A DNA stretch of 64,000 nucleotides from Gemmobacter aquatilis (GTDB lineage: Bacteria; Pseudomonadota; Alphaproteobacteria; Rhodobacterales; Rhodobacteraceae), in contig NZ_FOCE01000007.1 in NCBI RefSeq assembly GCF_900110025.1, positions 123,129-187,128 of the forward strand. Reading direction: 5' to 3'. The notes beneath the pieces were generated by a model. That model made no database searches. It was not told where the DNA came from and saw only the letters and a program-made list of their open reading frames with translations. The first letter of the stretch is position 1. Each line of letters opens with the position of its first letter. This document shows, one piece after another, positions 8,758 through 19,774 of the stretch. Made by a program: the position numbers and the translations under genes.

Positions 8758-9779
8758 TGTTCTTCGCCTCCGACAACACCGCGCCCTGCCCGCCCGAGGT
8801 TCTGGCCGCCCTCGCCGCCGCGAATGACGGCTACGCCCGCGGCTATGGCGCCGACCCGCTGACCGCCCGCGCGACCGAGATGTTGCGCGAGGTACTGAAC
8901 GCACCGCAAGCCGTGGTGCATCTGGTGGCAACCGGCACCGCCGCCAACGCGCTGTCTCTGGCCAGTTTCTGCCCGCCCTGGGGCGCGGTGTTCTGCCATA
9001 CCCACGCTCATATCGCCGAGGATGAATGCGGCGCGCCCGAATTCTTCACCCATGGCGCGAAACTGGTCCATGTGGGCGGCGCGCATGGGCGGATGGCCCC
9101 GGCGGCGCTGGCCCATGCCCTTGCAAACACAGGCGAAAGCGGTGTGCATGGCGTGCAGCGCGGCATGGTGTCACTGACCAATGTGACCGAGGCGGGCACG
9201 GTGTATTCTGCCGCCGAGACCACCGCTCTGGCCACGCTGGCCAAGGCCAAAGGCCTGCCCGTGCATCTGGACGGTGCGCGCTTTGCCAATGCCGTGGTGG
9301 CGACCGGCGCCACCCCCGCCGCGTTGACCGCGCAGGCCGGGGTGGATGTTCTGTCCTTTGGCGGCACCAAGAACGGCTTGATGGGGGTCGAGGCGGTGGT
9401 GATCTTCGCCCCTGACAAGGGATGGGAGTTCGAGCTGCGCCGCAAACGGGCCGGGCATCTGGTGTCGAAATCACGCTATCTGGCGGCGCAGATGGTGGCG
9501 ATGCTGGAACAAGGGCGCTGGCTGGCCTGGGCCGCACAGGCCAATGCCATGGCGGCCCTGCTGGCCGAAGGGCTTGCCGCGCGCGGGATCAGCCTCGGCC
9601 ATCCTGTTGACGCGAATATCCTTTTTCCACATTGGGAACCCGGCACCTCGGCCCGGCTGCGCGCAGCGGGTGCGCAGTTCTACGACGCCCCCGCCCCCGA
9701 AGGGCGCGAAGGCGCGCGGCTGGTCACCAGTTGGGCCACGACCGAGGCCGATGTGGCGGGTTTCCTCGCCGCGCTCTGA
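8757..9779 (+). CDS. Low-specificity threonine aldolase
   Basis: A 340-residue PLP enzyme of fold type I that splits L-threonine or allo-threonine to glycine and acetaldehyde. Features: 'MFFASDNTAPCPPEV' N terminus, substrate-site 'GYGADPLTARATEML', 'VHLDGARFANAV' with the PLP-ring Asp, and 'LSFGGTKNGLMGVEAV' whose Lys should form the Schiff base. It is the last gene of the coupled ribF group. Beta-eliminating lyase homologues such as phenylserine aldolase share this fold, so exact substrate preference is open. Ends just five bases before a convergent hydrolase gene. Confidence 0.9.
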   Translation: MFFASDNTAPCPPEVLAALAAANDGYARGYGADPLTARATEMLREVLNAPQAVVHLVATGTAANALSLASFCPPWGAVFCHTHAHIAEDECGAPEFFTHGAKLVHVGGAHGRMAPAALAHALANTGESGVHGVQRGMVSLTNVTEAGTVYSAAETTALATLAKAKGLPVHLDGARFANAVVATGATPAALTAQAGVDVLSFGGTKNGLMGVEAVVIFAPDKGWEFELRRKRAGHLVSKSRYLAAQMVAMLEQGRWLAWAAQANAMAALLAEGLAARGISLGHPVDANILFPHWEPGTSARLRAAGAQFYDAPAPEGREGARLVTSWATTEADVAGFLAAL

Positions 9780-9784
9780 CCGGC

Positions 9785-10597
9785 TCAGGCCGTGTCGGCC
9801 AGCAGGCGGCGGATTTCAGTGGCAACGGCGGCAGCATGGGTGATCGGCAGCATATGCCCCGCCCCCGGCACGATCACCCGGCGGGCCTGCGGCAGGCGGG
9901 CGGCCAGAACCCGTTGAATCGCGCCGATGACCGGCGGGCTATCGGCCCCTTCCAGCAGCAGCACCGGGCGGGCCAGCCCTTCGATCCGACCGGGCAGCGA
10001 CAGCCCGGCAATGTCGTCCAGCAGGACCGGGTTTTGCCCCAGCACCAGCCCCATGCGGTGGGTCATGTAGTCGCGCTGCAAGGCAGGCAATCTGGTGAAA
10101 TCGCCATGGCCCCAGCGGTTGTGAAACAGCGCAGCCGCGGCGGCGGGGTTTTGGCGAATTGTCTCGATGACCTCGGCATAACCCTTTGCGAAATCATCGA
10201 ACTCCGGTGCACCGGCCTGCCTGACAGCCGAAAACAGCACCGGCTCGATCAGGGTCAGGCTGCGCACAAGGTCTGGCCGTTCCAACGCCACGCGCAGGGC
10301 AATGGTGCCACCGAAACTGTGCCCCAGCAGATCGACCGGGCCGCCGATCCGTTCGGCCAGGGCCACCGCCATTCGGGTGGCGACCAGATGCAGATCCTCG
10401 GCCCCGTCCCAATCGGCGCTGCGGCCATGGCCGGGCAGATCGGGGGCGCTGAACGTCACGCCCCCAAGCTGCGTCGCCACGCCCGACCAAGCCCCCGCAT
10501 GGGCCAGCGAACAGTGCAGCGCCAGCAGCTGCCGCGCCCCCTGCCCCCAGACCCGAACGGCGGTTGGATGCCCGCCCAGCAGCGCCTGCCAGTTCAC
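9785..10597 (-). CDS. Alpha/beta hydrolase
   Basis: A 270-residue alpha/beta hydrolase fold protein. The oxyanion region 'ALHCSLAHAGAW', the 'APDLPGHGRSADW' strand and the nucleophile elbow 'LLGHSFGGTIAL' (Ser in GHSFG) are clear; the late catalytic His is in 'VPGAGHMLPITH'. The substrate cannot be told from sequence; such proteins include esterases, lactonases and haloperoxidase-like enzymes. Its ATG overlaps the stop of the upstream isomerase (ATGA), so the two are co-translated and may act on related aromatic or thioester compounds. Confidence 0.85.
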   Translation of the reverse strand: MNWQALLGGHPTAVRVWGQGARQLLALHCSLAHAGAWSGVATQLGGVTFSAPDLPGHGRSADWDGAEDLHLVATRMAVALAERIGGPVDLLGHSFGGTIALRVALERPDLVRSLTLIEPVLFSAVRQAGAPEFDDFAKGYAEVIETIRQNPAAAAALFHNRWGHGDFTRLPALQRDYMTHRMGLVLGQNPVLLDDIAGLSLPGRIEGLARPVLLLEGADSPPVIGAIQRVLAARLPQARRVIVPGAGHMLPITHAAAVATEIRRLLADTA

Positions 10598-11190
10598 AGC
10601 GCCCCCGCAAGGTGCAGATCAAGGTCTTCCAGACGGTCCTGCCCCCAGAACCGCTCTTCCCCCACCACATAGAAGGGCACGCCGAACACGCCGCGCGACA
10701 CGGCCTCTTCCAGATTCACCGCATAGGTTTCTGCCGCGCTGAGCATCCCGCGATCCGCGACCTTGGGGTCAAAGCCTGTCTGCTCCAGCACGGCGCGGAT
10801 CACCTCGTCATCGGCGATGTCACGCTCTTCGGCCCAGCAGGCGCGCGCCAGACCATGCACCAGCGCGCCCAGATCGCCGCCCCCCGCCACCTGCGCCGCA
10901 ATGATCGCATAGGCCGAAGGCGCGGGATTTACCGGCCAGAAGGCGGGTTGAAGGTTGATCGGCAGGCCGAACTTGCGCGACTGGCGTGCCAGATCCTGCA
11001 GGCGATAGGCCTTGCGGCTGTCATGGCGCTGCGGCAGCGACAGCCCGCCAGTACGGGCAAAAAGCGCCGTGGGATCGACAGGTTTATAGGTGAGCGTGGC
11101 AGCATGTTTTGCGGCAATAGCCTCCAGCCGCTGACCCGCGAGGTAGACGAAGGGCGAGACGGTGGCAAAAAAGTAGTCGATATGGGCCAT
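10594..11190 (-). CDS. 2-hydroxychromene-2-carboxylate isomerase / DsbA-family protein (kappa GST type)
   Basis: A 198-residue thioredoxin-fold protein of the DsbA/kappa glutathione transferase family. The start at 11190 ('MAHIDYFFATVSPFVYLAG') matches the family N terminus and has GAGGAGAGG just upstream. The active-site Ser sits in 'ATVSPFVY' in place of the CxxC Cys of DsbA, as in HCCA isomerases. The C-terminal 'GVFGVPFYVVGEERFWGQDRL' pattern (cis-Pro loop) is typical. Known members isomerise hydroxychromene carboxylate with glutathione in naphthalene breakdown, but many genomes carry relatives with unknown substrates. Coupled to the alpha/beta hydrolase behind it. Confidence 0.88.
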   Translation of the reverse strand: MAHIDYFFATVSPFVYLAGQRLEAIAAKHAATLTYKPVDPTALFARTGGLSLPQRHDSRKAYRLQDLARQSRKFGLPINLQPAFWPVNPAPSAYAIIAAQVAGGGDLGALVHGLARACWAEERDIADDEVIRAVLEQTGFDPKVADRGMLSAAETYAVNLEEAVSRGVFGVPFYVVGEERFWGQDRLEDLDLHLAGAL

Positions 11191-11224
11191 TGGCCTCTCC
11201 TCGGGTTCTGCGCGGTTTGCGCCG

Positions 11225-11252
11225 ACGGTAGCCGGGTGATAAGCGGTGTCAA
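11225..11252 (-). promoter_or_regulatory. Possible sigma-70 promoter of the isomerase-hydrolase pair
   Basis: Minus strand TTGACA (11247-11252), 16 bases, TACCGT (11225-11230), placed about 35 bases before the ATG at 11190. The -35 is perfect and the -10 is poor. Confidence 0.4.
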
Positions 11253-11303
11253 CGCCTCCCGACCGGCCCGATTCCCCCGGCCGCCCAGTTACAGGACAGA
11301 CCC

Positions 11304-12323
11304 ATGGCTGCGATGACCGAGCCCAAATTGATTGCCGGCAATGCGAACCTTTCTTTGGCAAAGGGAATTGCGCGACGGATGTCGATGCATCGCGGGATGC
11401 AGGTCGGCCTGGTCGATGCACGGGTGGAGCGGTTCAACGATCAGGAAATCTTCGTCGAAGTTTACGAGAATGTGCGCGGCGAAGACATGTATGTCATCCA
11501 GCCGACCTCGAACCCGGCGAATGACAACCTGATGGAACTGCTGATCATCGCCGATGCGCTGCGCCGGTCCTCGGCGGATCGCATCACCGCCGTGATCCCC
11601 TATTTCGGCTACGCCCGGCAGGATCGCCGCGCCAAGGCCCGCACGCCGATTTCGGCCAAGCTGGTGGCCAATCTGCTGACCGAGGCCGGGATCGACCGCG
11701 TGCTGACGCTGGACCTGCACGCCGCGCAGATTCAGGGCTTCTTCGACATTCCGGTGGACAACCTTTATGCCGCGCCGATCTTCGCGCTGGATATCGAACA
11801 CCACTTCAAGGGCCAGATGGATGATCTGATGATTGTCTCGCCCGATGTCGGCGGGGTCGCGCGGGCCCGCGAACTGGCCAAGCGGATCAACGCACCGCTG
11901 TCGATCGTGGACAAGCGCCGCGAAAAGGCTGGCGAGATTGCAGAGATGACGGTGATCGGCAATGTCGAAGGCAAGAAATGCATCATCGTCGATGACATCT
12001 GCGATACGGCGGGCACGCTGTGCAAAGCCGCTGAAGTGCTGATGGAAAACGGCGCGACCGAGGTGCACAGCTACATCACCCATGGCGTGCTGTCCGGCCC
12101 GGCGGTGGAACGCGTGTCGAAATCGGTGATGAAATCGCTGGTGATTACCGATTCCATCGAGCCGACCGAGGCGGTGAAGAATGCCCCGAATATCCGCATC
12201 GTGCCGACGGCACCCATGTTCGCACAAGCCATCCTGAACATCTGGCACGGTACCTCGGTTTCGTCGCTGTTCGAAACCGATACGCTGGTGCCGATCTATG
12301 AAGGGCTGTATCAGCGCATCTGA
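11304..12323 (+). CDS. prs: Ribose-phosphate pyrophosphokinase (PRPP synthetase)
   Basis: A 339-residue class I enzyme making PRPP from ribose 5-phosphate and ATP for nucleotide, histidine and tryptophan synthesis. Motifs: '[18 protein letters not shown]', ATP-site '[12 protein letters not shown]', catalytic flexible loop '[10 protein letters not shown]', and the PRPP-binding '[16 protein letters not shown]'. The start may be 11304 or 11313 (MAAM); the first is kept because AGGAC lies at a suitable distance. Slightly longer than the 310-320 residues of the E. coli enzyme because of an N-terminal extension typical of alphaproteobacteria. It is monocistronic and ends at a strong terminator. Confidence 0.96.
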   Translation: MAAMTEPKLIAGNANLSLAKGIARRMSMHRGMQVGLVDARVERFNDQEIFVEVYENVRGEDMYVIQPTSNPANDNLMELLIIADALRRSSADRITAVIPYFGYARQDRRAKARTPISAKLVANLLTEAGIDRVLTLDLHAAQIQGFFDIPVDNLYAAPIFALDIEHHFKGQMDDLMIVSPDVGGVARARELAKRINAPLSIVDKRREKAGEIAEMTVIGNVEGKKCIIVDDICDTAGTLCKAAEVLMENGATEVHSYITHGVLSGPAVERVSKSVMKSLVITDSIEPTEAVKNAPNIRIVPTAPMFAQAILNIWHGTSVSSLFETDTLVPIYEGLYQRI

Positions 12324-12348
12324 GGCGGCAAGGTCAGCCCATCCTGCA

Positions 12349-12375
12349 GGGTGCGCTTTTCGGCGCACCTTTTTT
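12349..12375 (+). terminator. Rho-independent terminator of prs
   Basis: AGGTGCGC-type stem: GGTGCGC, loop TTTTCG, GCGCACC, followed by six T. It ends where the convergent lectin gene stops. Confidence 0.88.
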
Positions 12376-12725
12376 CAATACAGTTGCCAGTCATCCTCGT
12401 CCCGCACCGGGCCAAGAGCTGTCCAATCCGCCCGCACCCGCGCCACGCGGGTATCGCCCCAAGTGCGGAAGACGATGTGGAACCCAGTGGGCGTAATATT
12501 CTCGGCCGAAATATCGGCGCGGGAATTGCTTTTATGATCCATGTCCCACATCGAAATGCCGACCATCACGGCGGGTGTGTCGGAAAACGGCTCTTTGAAC
12601 GTCACGATAAAACGACTTTCACGCGGCCCCTGCCCCGTCCACATCACCCCGTCATCCGCGAAATCGGAAAACAGGACACGGCTGCCTTGCAAGACAGCTA
12701 TCGAGCCTGAAGAAATGCGTTTCAT
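12375..12725 (-). CDS. H-type lectin domain protein
   Basis: A 116-residue protein whose C-terminal 70 residues fit the H-type lectin domain (PF09458): 'RFIVTFKEPFSDTPAVMVG', 'ISMWDMDHKS' and 'TPTGFHIVFRTWGDTRVARV' with the conserved Trp-Ala 'RADWTALG' end. The family is best known from snail and slime-mould agglutinins that bind GalNAc as trimers; bacterial copies are uncharacterised. The ATG at 12725 has GGGAGGA 11 bases upstream. There is no signal peptide, so unless it leaves by another route it is cytoplasmic, which is unusual for a lectin. It lies between prs and the atp operon with no clear functional partner. Confidence 0.8.
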   Translation of the reverse strand: MKRISSGSIAVLQGSRVLFSDFADDGVMWTGQGPRESRFIVTFKEPFSDTPAVMVGISMWDMDHKSNSRADISAENITPTGFHIVFRTWGDTRVARVRADWTALGPVRDEDDWQLY

Positions 12726-12790
12726 GCCTGACAAATCCTCCCGACGGCGACGCTAGTGCCGAATTCCGCCAAAAATTTGGTAACACAATG

Positions 12791-12816
12791 AAAAAGGCCC
12801 CGAAAGCTCGGGGCCT
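12791..12816 (-). terminator. Rho-independent terminator of the atp operon
   Basis: GGCCCCGA-AAGC-TCGGGGCC hairpin with five T on the minus strand, 27 bases past the atpC stop. Confidence 0.9.
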
Positions 12817-12842
12817 GATCTTTGGCGTTAACCTGGGGTCGA

Positions 12843-13241
12843 TCAGTGAGCGATGCTCTGGCGCAGGGCCAGCATGTCGTTCACCAGCTTTTCGGCACCG
12901 TCCTTCTGATCAGCCGGGGCAAGGGCGGCGAGATCGCGCGCTTCTTGCACCAGACCGTCCAGAACCGTGCCGGACAGATCTTCGACCGGGATCGCGCGTT
13001 CCGCCAGCACAGACACGCTGGAGCCGCTGATCTCGGCGAAGCCGCCGGTCACCGCAAAGGCCAGCGTCCCGGTCGGGCCGATTGCCTTGAGGATACCGGG
13101 GCGCAGGGTGGTGATGGTGGCCGAATGGCCTTCCATCGCCGTCATGTCGCCGTCCGTCCCCGGGATCTGCACCTCGGTGGCCTGAACGGAAGCGAGCTTC
13201 CGTTCGGGCGACACGAGGTCGAATTGCAGGGTGTTGGCCAT
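12843..13241 (-). CDS. atpC: ATP synthase F1 subunit epsilon
   Basis: A 132-residue epsilon subunit, part of the central rotor stalk of F1. The N-terminal beta-sandwich is clear ('[20 protein letters not shown]', '[13 protein letters not shown]', '[17 protein letters not shown]'). The C-terminal helix pair is shorter than in E. coli, as is usual in alphaproteobacteria. Last gene of the atpHAGDC operon, ten bases after atpD, before a strong terminator. Confidence 0.96.
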   Translation of the reverse strand: MANTLQFDLVSPERKLASVQATEVQIPGTDGDMTAMEGHSATITTLRPGILKAIGPTGTLAFAVTGGFAEISGSSVSVLAERAIPVEDLSGTVLDGLVQEARDLAALAPADQKDGAEKLVNDMLALRQSIAH

Positions 13242-13251
13242 CTACGCCCCC

Positions 13252-15562
<2,311 letters not shown>

Positions 15563-15586
15563 ATCCCTCGTCCTTTCAGCCTGCGC

Positions 15587-17125
15587 TTACGCGAAGGTCT
15601 TGGCGAATTCGGTGATCGCAGCTTTCAGTTTGTCCTCGTCCGCACCCTTGATCTTGGGGTCCGCCGTGGTCAGCCACTCCAGGATGTCCTTGCGCTGGGT
15701 GCGCAGGTAGGACAGCAGCCCCGCTTCAAAGCGCAGGACATCCTTCACACCGATCTTGTCGAGGAAGCCGTTGGTACCCGCATAGATCACAGCCACGATT
15801 TCGGCGTTGGTCAGCGGCGAGTATTGCGGCTGTTTCATCAGCTCGGTCAGGCGGGCACCGCGGTTCAGCAGGGCCTGGGTCGAGGCGTCGAGGTCAGAAC
15901 CGAACTGGGCGAAGGCGGCCATTTCGCGATACTGGGCAAGCTCCAGCTTCACTTTGCCGGCAACCGACTTCATCGAGTTGGTCTGGGCCGAGGAGCCCAC
16001 ACGCGACACGGAAAGGCCGGTGTTCACAGCCGGGCGGATGCCCTGATAGAACAGTTCGGTTTCCAGGAAGATCTGGCCGTCGGTGATCGAGATCACGTTC
16101 GTCGGAATGAAGGCCGACACGTCGCCGCCCTGCGTTTCGATGATCGGCAGCGCGGTCAGCGAGCCAGCCCCGAAATCTTCGTTCAGCTTGGCCGAACGCT
16201 CCAGCAGGCGGGAGTGAAGATAGAACACGTCGCCCGGATAGGCTTCACGCCCCGGCGGACGGCGCAGCAGCAGCGACATCTGACGATAGGACACGGCCTG
16301 TTTCGACAGGTCATCATAGATGATCAGGGCGTGACGGCCGTTGTCGCGGAAGAATTCCGCCATGGCGGTCGCGGCATAGGGCGCCAGGAACTGCATCGGC
16401 GCCGGGTCCGAGGCAGTAGCGGCCACGACGATCGTGTAGTCGATCGCGCCGGTTTCTTCCAGTTTCTTCACCAGCTGCGCCACGGTCGAGCGCTTCTGGC
16501 CGATAGCGACATAGATGCAGTACAGTTTCTTGTACTCATCGTCGCCAGCCGCTTCGTTATACGACTTCTGGTTCAGGATGGTGTCGAGCGCCACGGCAGT
16601 CTTGCCGGTCTGGCGGTCGCCGATGATCAGTTCGCGCTGGCCACGGCCAACCGGGATCATCGCGTCCACGGCCTTCAGGCCGGTCGCCATCGGTTCGTGC
16701 ACCGATTTGCGCGGGATGATGCCCGGAGCCTTCACGTCGGCGATGCGACGTTCGGTGAACATGATCGGGCCTTTGCCGTCGATCGGGTTGCCAAGACCGT
16801 CAACCACACGGCCCAGCAGGCCGTTGCCCGCCGGAACGTCCACGATGGAGTTCGTGCGCTTGACGACGTCGCCTTCCTTGATGTCCTGGTCGGAGCCGAA
16901 GATCACGACGCCGACGTTATCGACTTCGAGGTTCAGCGCCATCCCGCGGATACCGCCGGGGAATTCCACCATTTCACCGGCCTGGACGTTGTCCAGCCCG
17001 TAAACGCGCGCGATCCCGTCACCGACGGACAGCACGCGGCCAACTTCGGCCACGGCAGCGTCTTTGCCGAAGTTCTTGATCTGCTCCTTGAGGATCGCAG
17101 AGATCTCAGCAGCCTGGATTCCCAT
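15587..17125 (-). CDS. atpA: ATP synthase F1 subunit alpha
   Basis: Full-length 512-residue non-catalytic nucleotide-binding subunit. N terminus '[19 protein letters not shown]', P-loop '[16 protein letters not shown]', and '[15 protein letters not shown]' with the conserved arginine that reaches the catalytic site. The ATG at 17125 overlaps the atpH stop (TGATG); an in-frame GTG one codon earlier is less likely. Second gene of the operon. Confidence 0.99.
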   Translation of the reverse strand: MGIQAAEISAILKEQIKNFGKDAAVAEVGRVLSVGDGIARVYGLDNVQAGEMVEFPGGIRGMALNLEVDNVGVVIFGSDQDIKEGDVVKRTNSIVDVPAGNGLLGRVVDGLGNPIDGKGPIMFTERRIADVKAPGIIPRKSVHEPMATGLKAVDAMIPVGRGQRELIIGDRQTGKTAVALDTILNQKSYNEAAGDDEYKKLYCIYVAIGQKRSTVAQLVKKLEETGAIDYTIVVAATASDPAPMQFLAPYAATAMAEFFRDNGRHALIIYDDLSKQAVSYRQMSLLLRRPPGREAYPGDVFYLHSRLLERSAKLNEDFGAGSLTALPIIETQGGDVSAFIPTNVISITDGQIFLETELFYQGIRPAVNTGLSVSRVGSSAQTNSMKSVAGKVKLELAQYREMAAFAQFGSDLDASTQALLNRGARLTELMKQPQYSPLTNAEIVAVIYAGTNGFLDKIGVKDVLRFEAGLLSYLRTQRKDILEWLTTADPKIKGADEDKLKAAITEFAKTFA

Positions 17126-17685
17126 CACCCAACCTCTTTCATTGCATTCTGGAGAGCCGCGAGCTTGGACTTGATCGAGGTGTCGATCATGGTCGAGCCC
17201 AGCTTGACGACGATACCCCCGATGAGGGTCTCATCGACGGCGAGTTTCAGTTTCACGTCCTTGCCGACGCGCGCTTTCAGCGTGGCGACGAGCGCGGAGA
17301 CCTGCTCGTTGCTCATCGCGGTGGCGGCCGTGACCTCGGCGGTCACCTCGCCCTTGTCGGCGGCGATGCGGGCGCGCAGGTCAGCCACGAGTTGCGGCAG
17401 AACGAACAGGCGGCGCTTGGCCGCCATAAGCGCGAGCGTATGCGCGACATAGGGCGAAAGGCCCATCTGCGCGGCGATTGCGGTGATGGCATTGGCCTGT
17501 TCTTCGCGGGAATAGATCGGCGAGGAGATCAGATCGCGCAGGTCCGCACTGGTGCCAAGGGCGGCGTCGAGTGCATCAACGTCCCCCTCCAGCGCCAAGA
17601 GGCCCCCTTCTTCCTTCGACAGGTCGAACAGGGCAGTTGCGTAACGCGCGGCAATGCCGGAGGAGATCGAAGCTGGTTCGGACAC
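17125..17685 (-). CDS. atpH: ATP synthase F1 subunit delta
   Basis: A 186-residue delta (OSCP) subunit joining F1 to the peripheral stalk. '[19 protein letters not shown]' at the N terminus and the conserved C-terminal end '[24 protein letters not shown]' (given in parts: GSTMIDTSI is the hallmark) identify it. First gene of the atp operon; coupled to atpA by a TGATG overlap. The 335 gene-free bases upstream carry a striking set of hairpins. Confidence 0.96.
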   Translation of the reverse strand: MSEPASISSGIAARYATALFDLSKEEGGLLALEGDVDALDAALGTSADLRDLISSPIYSREEQANAITAIAAQMGLSPYVAHTLALMAAKRRLFVLPQLVADLRARIAADKGEVTAEVTAATAMSNEQVSALVATLKARVGKDVKLKLAVDETLIGGIVVKLGSTMIDTSIKSKLAALQNAMKEVG

Positions 17686-18020
17686 GTCAACCCTTCCGCT
17701 GGCTTTGCCCCCGCCCTTTGCGAATTTTACCCCGCGCAGGCCAGAGGCTATTGTTGGCGCATGATGTTCATGCGTCTCAAATTCGAGGCGTCTCTAGCAG
17801 AGGCTTCCCAATGCCGCAACCGTGAACAGAGCCGAAGCGGGGCATGTCAGACGCAAACATGACTCCGTCATGTTCAGGTGGCGTGCAGATGCGGCATTCA
17901 TGCCGCACAGCCGCCATACCCGGGCAAAAAACGACAGGCCCGCAGGGAATCGCCCTGTGCACCAGGGACGGCAGGAGGCCGCCCTGGTGATGCTTTCTGC
18001 ATCAGCATCCGTCGGACATA
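17686..18020. other. Gene-free stretch with a cluster of perfect hairpins upstream of atpH
   Basis: No convincing protein is coded in these 335 bases. They hold several perfect inverted repeats: AACATGAC-TCC-GTCATGTT (17856-17874), TGCGGCAT-TC-ATGCCGCA (17890-17907), CAGGG-AATCG-CCCTG (17943-17957), CACCAGGG-A-CGGC with a 5-base loop and GCCG-CCCTGGTG (17960-17989, 12 pairs with one bulge), and GATGC-TTTCT-GCATC (17989-18003). A T6 run on the minus strand (17926-17931) follows a possible ACAGG/CCTGT stem and could end the methyltransferase mRNA or a small RNA. The promoter of atpHAGDC should also be here. Which strand is transcribed into a structured RNA is not decided. Confidence 0.5.
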
Positions 18021-18779
18021 TCAGCCTTTGCGCAGCGCCGGTTCGGGGGCGCCCTGCCCCACACCTTCGAGCACACGCAACGGCCTGCGGACTACAGCGC
18101 CCAGCCCGCCGCGCGTGGGGGCGTAAACCTGTTTGCTCGCCTCGACCATCAGCACCCCGCCAGCGATCCAGGGGGCGAAACGGCGGCCGGTCTGCTCCCA
18201 CAGCTGCGCGGTGCGCAGCCAGAAGCGTTGTGACGAGGGCGGCGCATACAACGCCGCGACATGGCGTTCGGGGGTAAAGCCATGACGCTTGAGTTGCGCC
18301 TCAAGCTGGCGCAGCGAATAGGGTCGGCCAAAGCCGAAGGGCGTGCCATCGCCCCGCGCCCAAAGGCCCGAGCGATTGGGCACGATGAACAACGCCTTGC
18401 CCCCCGGCCCCAGCACGCGCTGACATTCGTCCAGCACCGCCGAGGGCTGCTCCGAGGTTTCAAGCCCATGCATCAGCACCAGCCTGTCCACAAAGCCGGT
18501 TGACAGCGGCCAAGCGGTTTCTTCGCTCAGCACGCTGACATTCTCCATACCCGCCGGCCAAGGCATCACACCCTGCGGCCCCGGCATCAGGCCGACGACG
18601 CGCCGGGCCTCTGCCAGATAGGGCCGCAGCAAAGGCACGGCGAAACCAAAGCCCGCAACCGTTTGCCCGGCGGCGGGCGGCCACATCGCCACGACCTGAT
18701 CACGGATCGCCCGCTGCGCCACGCGGCCAAGCTGCGTGCGGTAGTAGAAGTTGCGCAGGTCGAGTACGTCAAGATGCAT
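18021..18779 (-). CDS. SAM-dependent methyltransferase, class I (Methyltransf_11 type)
   Basis: A 252-residue Rossmann-fold methyltransferase. The start at 18779 ('[18 protein letters not shown]') is preferred because the longer frame runs into the gloB leader. The glycine motif is degenerate ('[16 protein letters not shown]'), followed by '[16 protein letters not shown]' and '[17 protein letters not shown]', the usual methyltransferase strand 4-5 region. Substrate unknown. It is divergent from gloB, with 60 bases between the two starts; this pairing suggests a common intergenic promoter region, nothing more. Confidence 0.8.
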   Translation of the reverse strand: MHLDVLDLRNFYYRTQLGRVAQRAIRDQVVAMWPPAAGQTVAGFGFAVPLLRPYLAEARRVVGLMPGPQGVMPWPAGMENVSVLSEETAWPLSTGFVDRLVLMHGLETSEQPSAVLDECQRVLGPGGKALFIVPNRSGLWARGDGTPFGFGRPYSLRQLEAQLKRHGFTPERHVAALYAPPSSQRFWLRTAQLWEQTGRRFAPWIAGGVLMVEASKQVYAPTRGGLGAVVRRPLRVLEGVGQGAPEPALRKG

Positions 18780-18839
18780 TGCGGCTCGGGGCTGTTGCGG
18801 CCAATCTGGCTGAGAATAGCGAAGATGACAGGAAACGCC

Positions 18840-19607
18840 ATGCCGCTTGAACTCGTCACCGTCCCTTGCCTGAAGGACAATTATGCCTTTCTGATCCACG
18901 ACCCACAAAGCCGTTCAACCGCTGTGGTGGATGTGCCCGAGGCCGGGCCGATCAAGGCAGCCCTGAAGGCGCGTGGCTGGCGGCTGACCCATGTCTTGCT
19001 GACCCATCACCATTGGGATCATATCGACGGCGTGGCCGCGCTGATCGACGGCACCGAAGCACGGGTGATCGGTGCCGCCGCCGATGCGCATCGCTTGCCG
19101 CCACTGGATCGCAGCGTGGCCGAAGGGGACACGGTTCAGATCGGCGGCGCGACCGGTCATGTGATCGACGTGCCCGGCCATACCGTGGGCCATATCGCCT
19201 ATCATTTTCCCGAAAGCAGGCTGGTGTTCACCGGCGACAGCCTGATGGCCATGGGCTGTGGCCGCCTGTTTGAAGGCACGCCCGACCAGATGTGGCAAAG
19301 CCTGTCCAAACTCGCCGCCCTGCCGCCTGAAACGCAGGTCTGTTGCGGGCATGAATACACCATGTCCAACGCCCGTTTCGCCCAGAGCCTTGAAGATATG
19401 ACACCAGCACTTATCTTCAGGCTTGATGCGATCGCCCGGGCGCGCGAGGCTGACATGCCGACCGTTCCTTCTCTTCTGTCCGAGGAGCTGGCGACCAACC
19501 CGTTCCTGCGCGCCACCGATCCGGCGCTGAAAGCCGCGCTCGGCATGGTCGATGCCACGGACGCTGCGATTTTTGCCGAATTGCGGGCCCGAAAGGACAA
19601 ATTCTGA
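18840..19607 (+). CDS. gloB: Hydroxyacylglutathione hydrolase (glyoxalase II)
   Basis: A 255-residue metallo-beta-lactamase fold enzyme that hydrolyses S-lactoylglutathione to D-lactate and glutathione in methylglyoxal detoxification. Metal motif '[12 protein letters not shown]' (HxHxDH), '[14 protein letters not shown]', '[18 protein letters not shown]' and '[13 protein letters not shown]' are all present, and the substrate-binding Arg/Lys end is '[13 protein letters not shown]'. The ATG at 18840 follows AGGAAA at good spacing; another in-frame ATG is at 18825. Confidence 0.96.
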   Translation: MPLELVTVPCLKDNYAFLIHDPQSRSTAVVDVPEAGPIKAALKARGWRLTHVLLTHHHWDHIDGVAALIDGTEARVIGAAADAHRLPPLDRSVAEGDTVQIGGATGHVIDVPGHTVGHIAYHFPESRLVFTGDSLMAMGCGRLFEGTPDQMWQSLSKLAALPPETQVCCGHEYTMSNARFAQSLEDMTPALIFRLDAIARAREADMPTVPSLLSEELATNPFLRATDPALKAALGMVDATDAAIFAELRARKDKF

Positions 19608-19774
19608 CCCGTTTCTGCACCGCAGCGATCACATTTTGCAACGGTTGCCCGCTATGTAACAATTCCTCCGAAATAGGACTTGAAGCGGCGCAAATAAAAC
19701 CGAACTTTAATCTTATGAGGCCACGGTCGTAACGGGCCCCCTGCCCGCCGACCAGCAGGAAGGAGCACTCTATC

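Noticed and set aside
17686..18020. tRNA or 6S RNA in the atpH upstream region
   Set aside because: No T-loop (GGTTCRA) or CCA-end pattern for tRNA; the hairpins do not form the single long rod of 6S RNA that I could recognise. Left as a structured region of unknown type.
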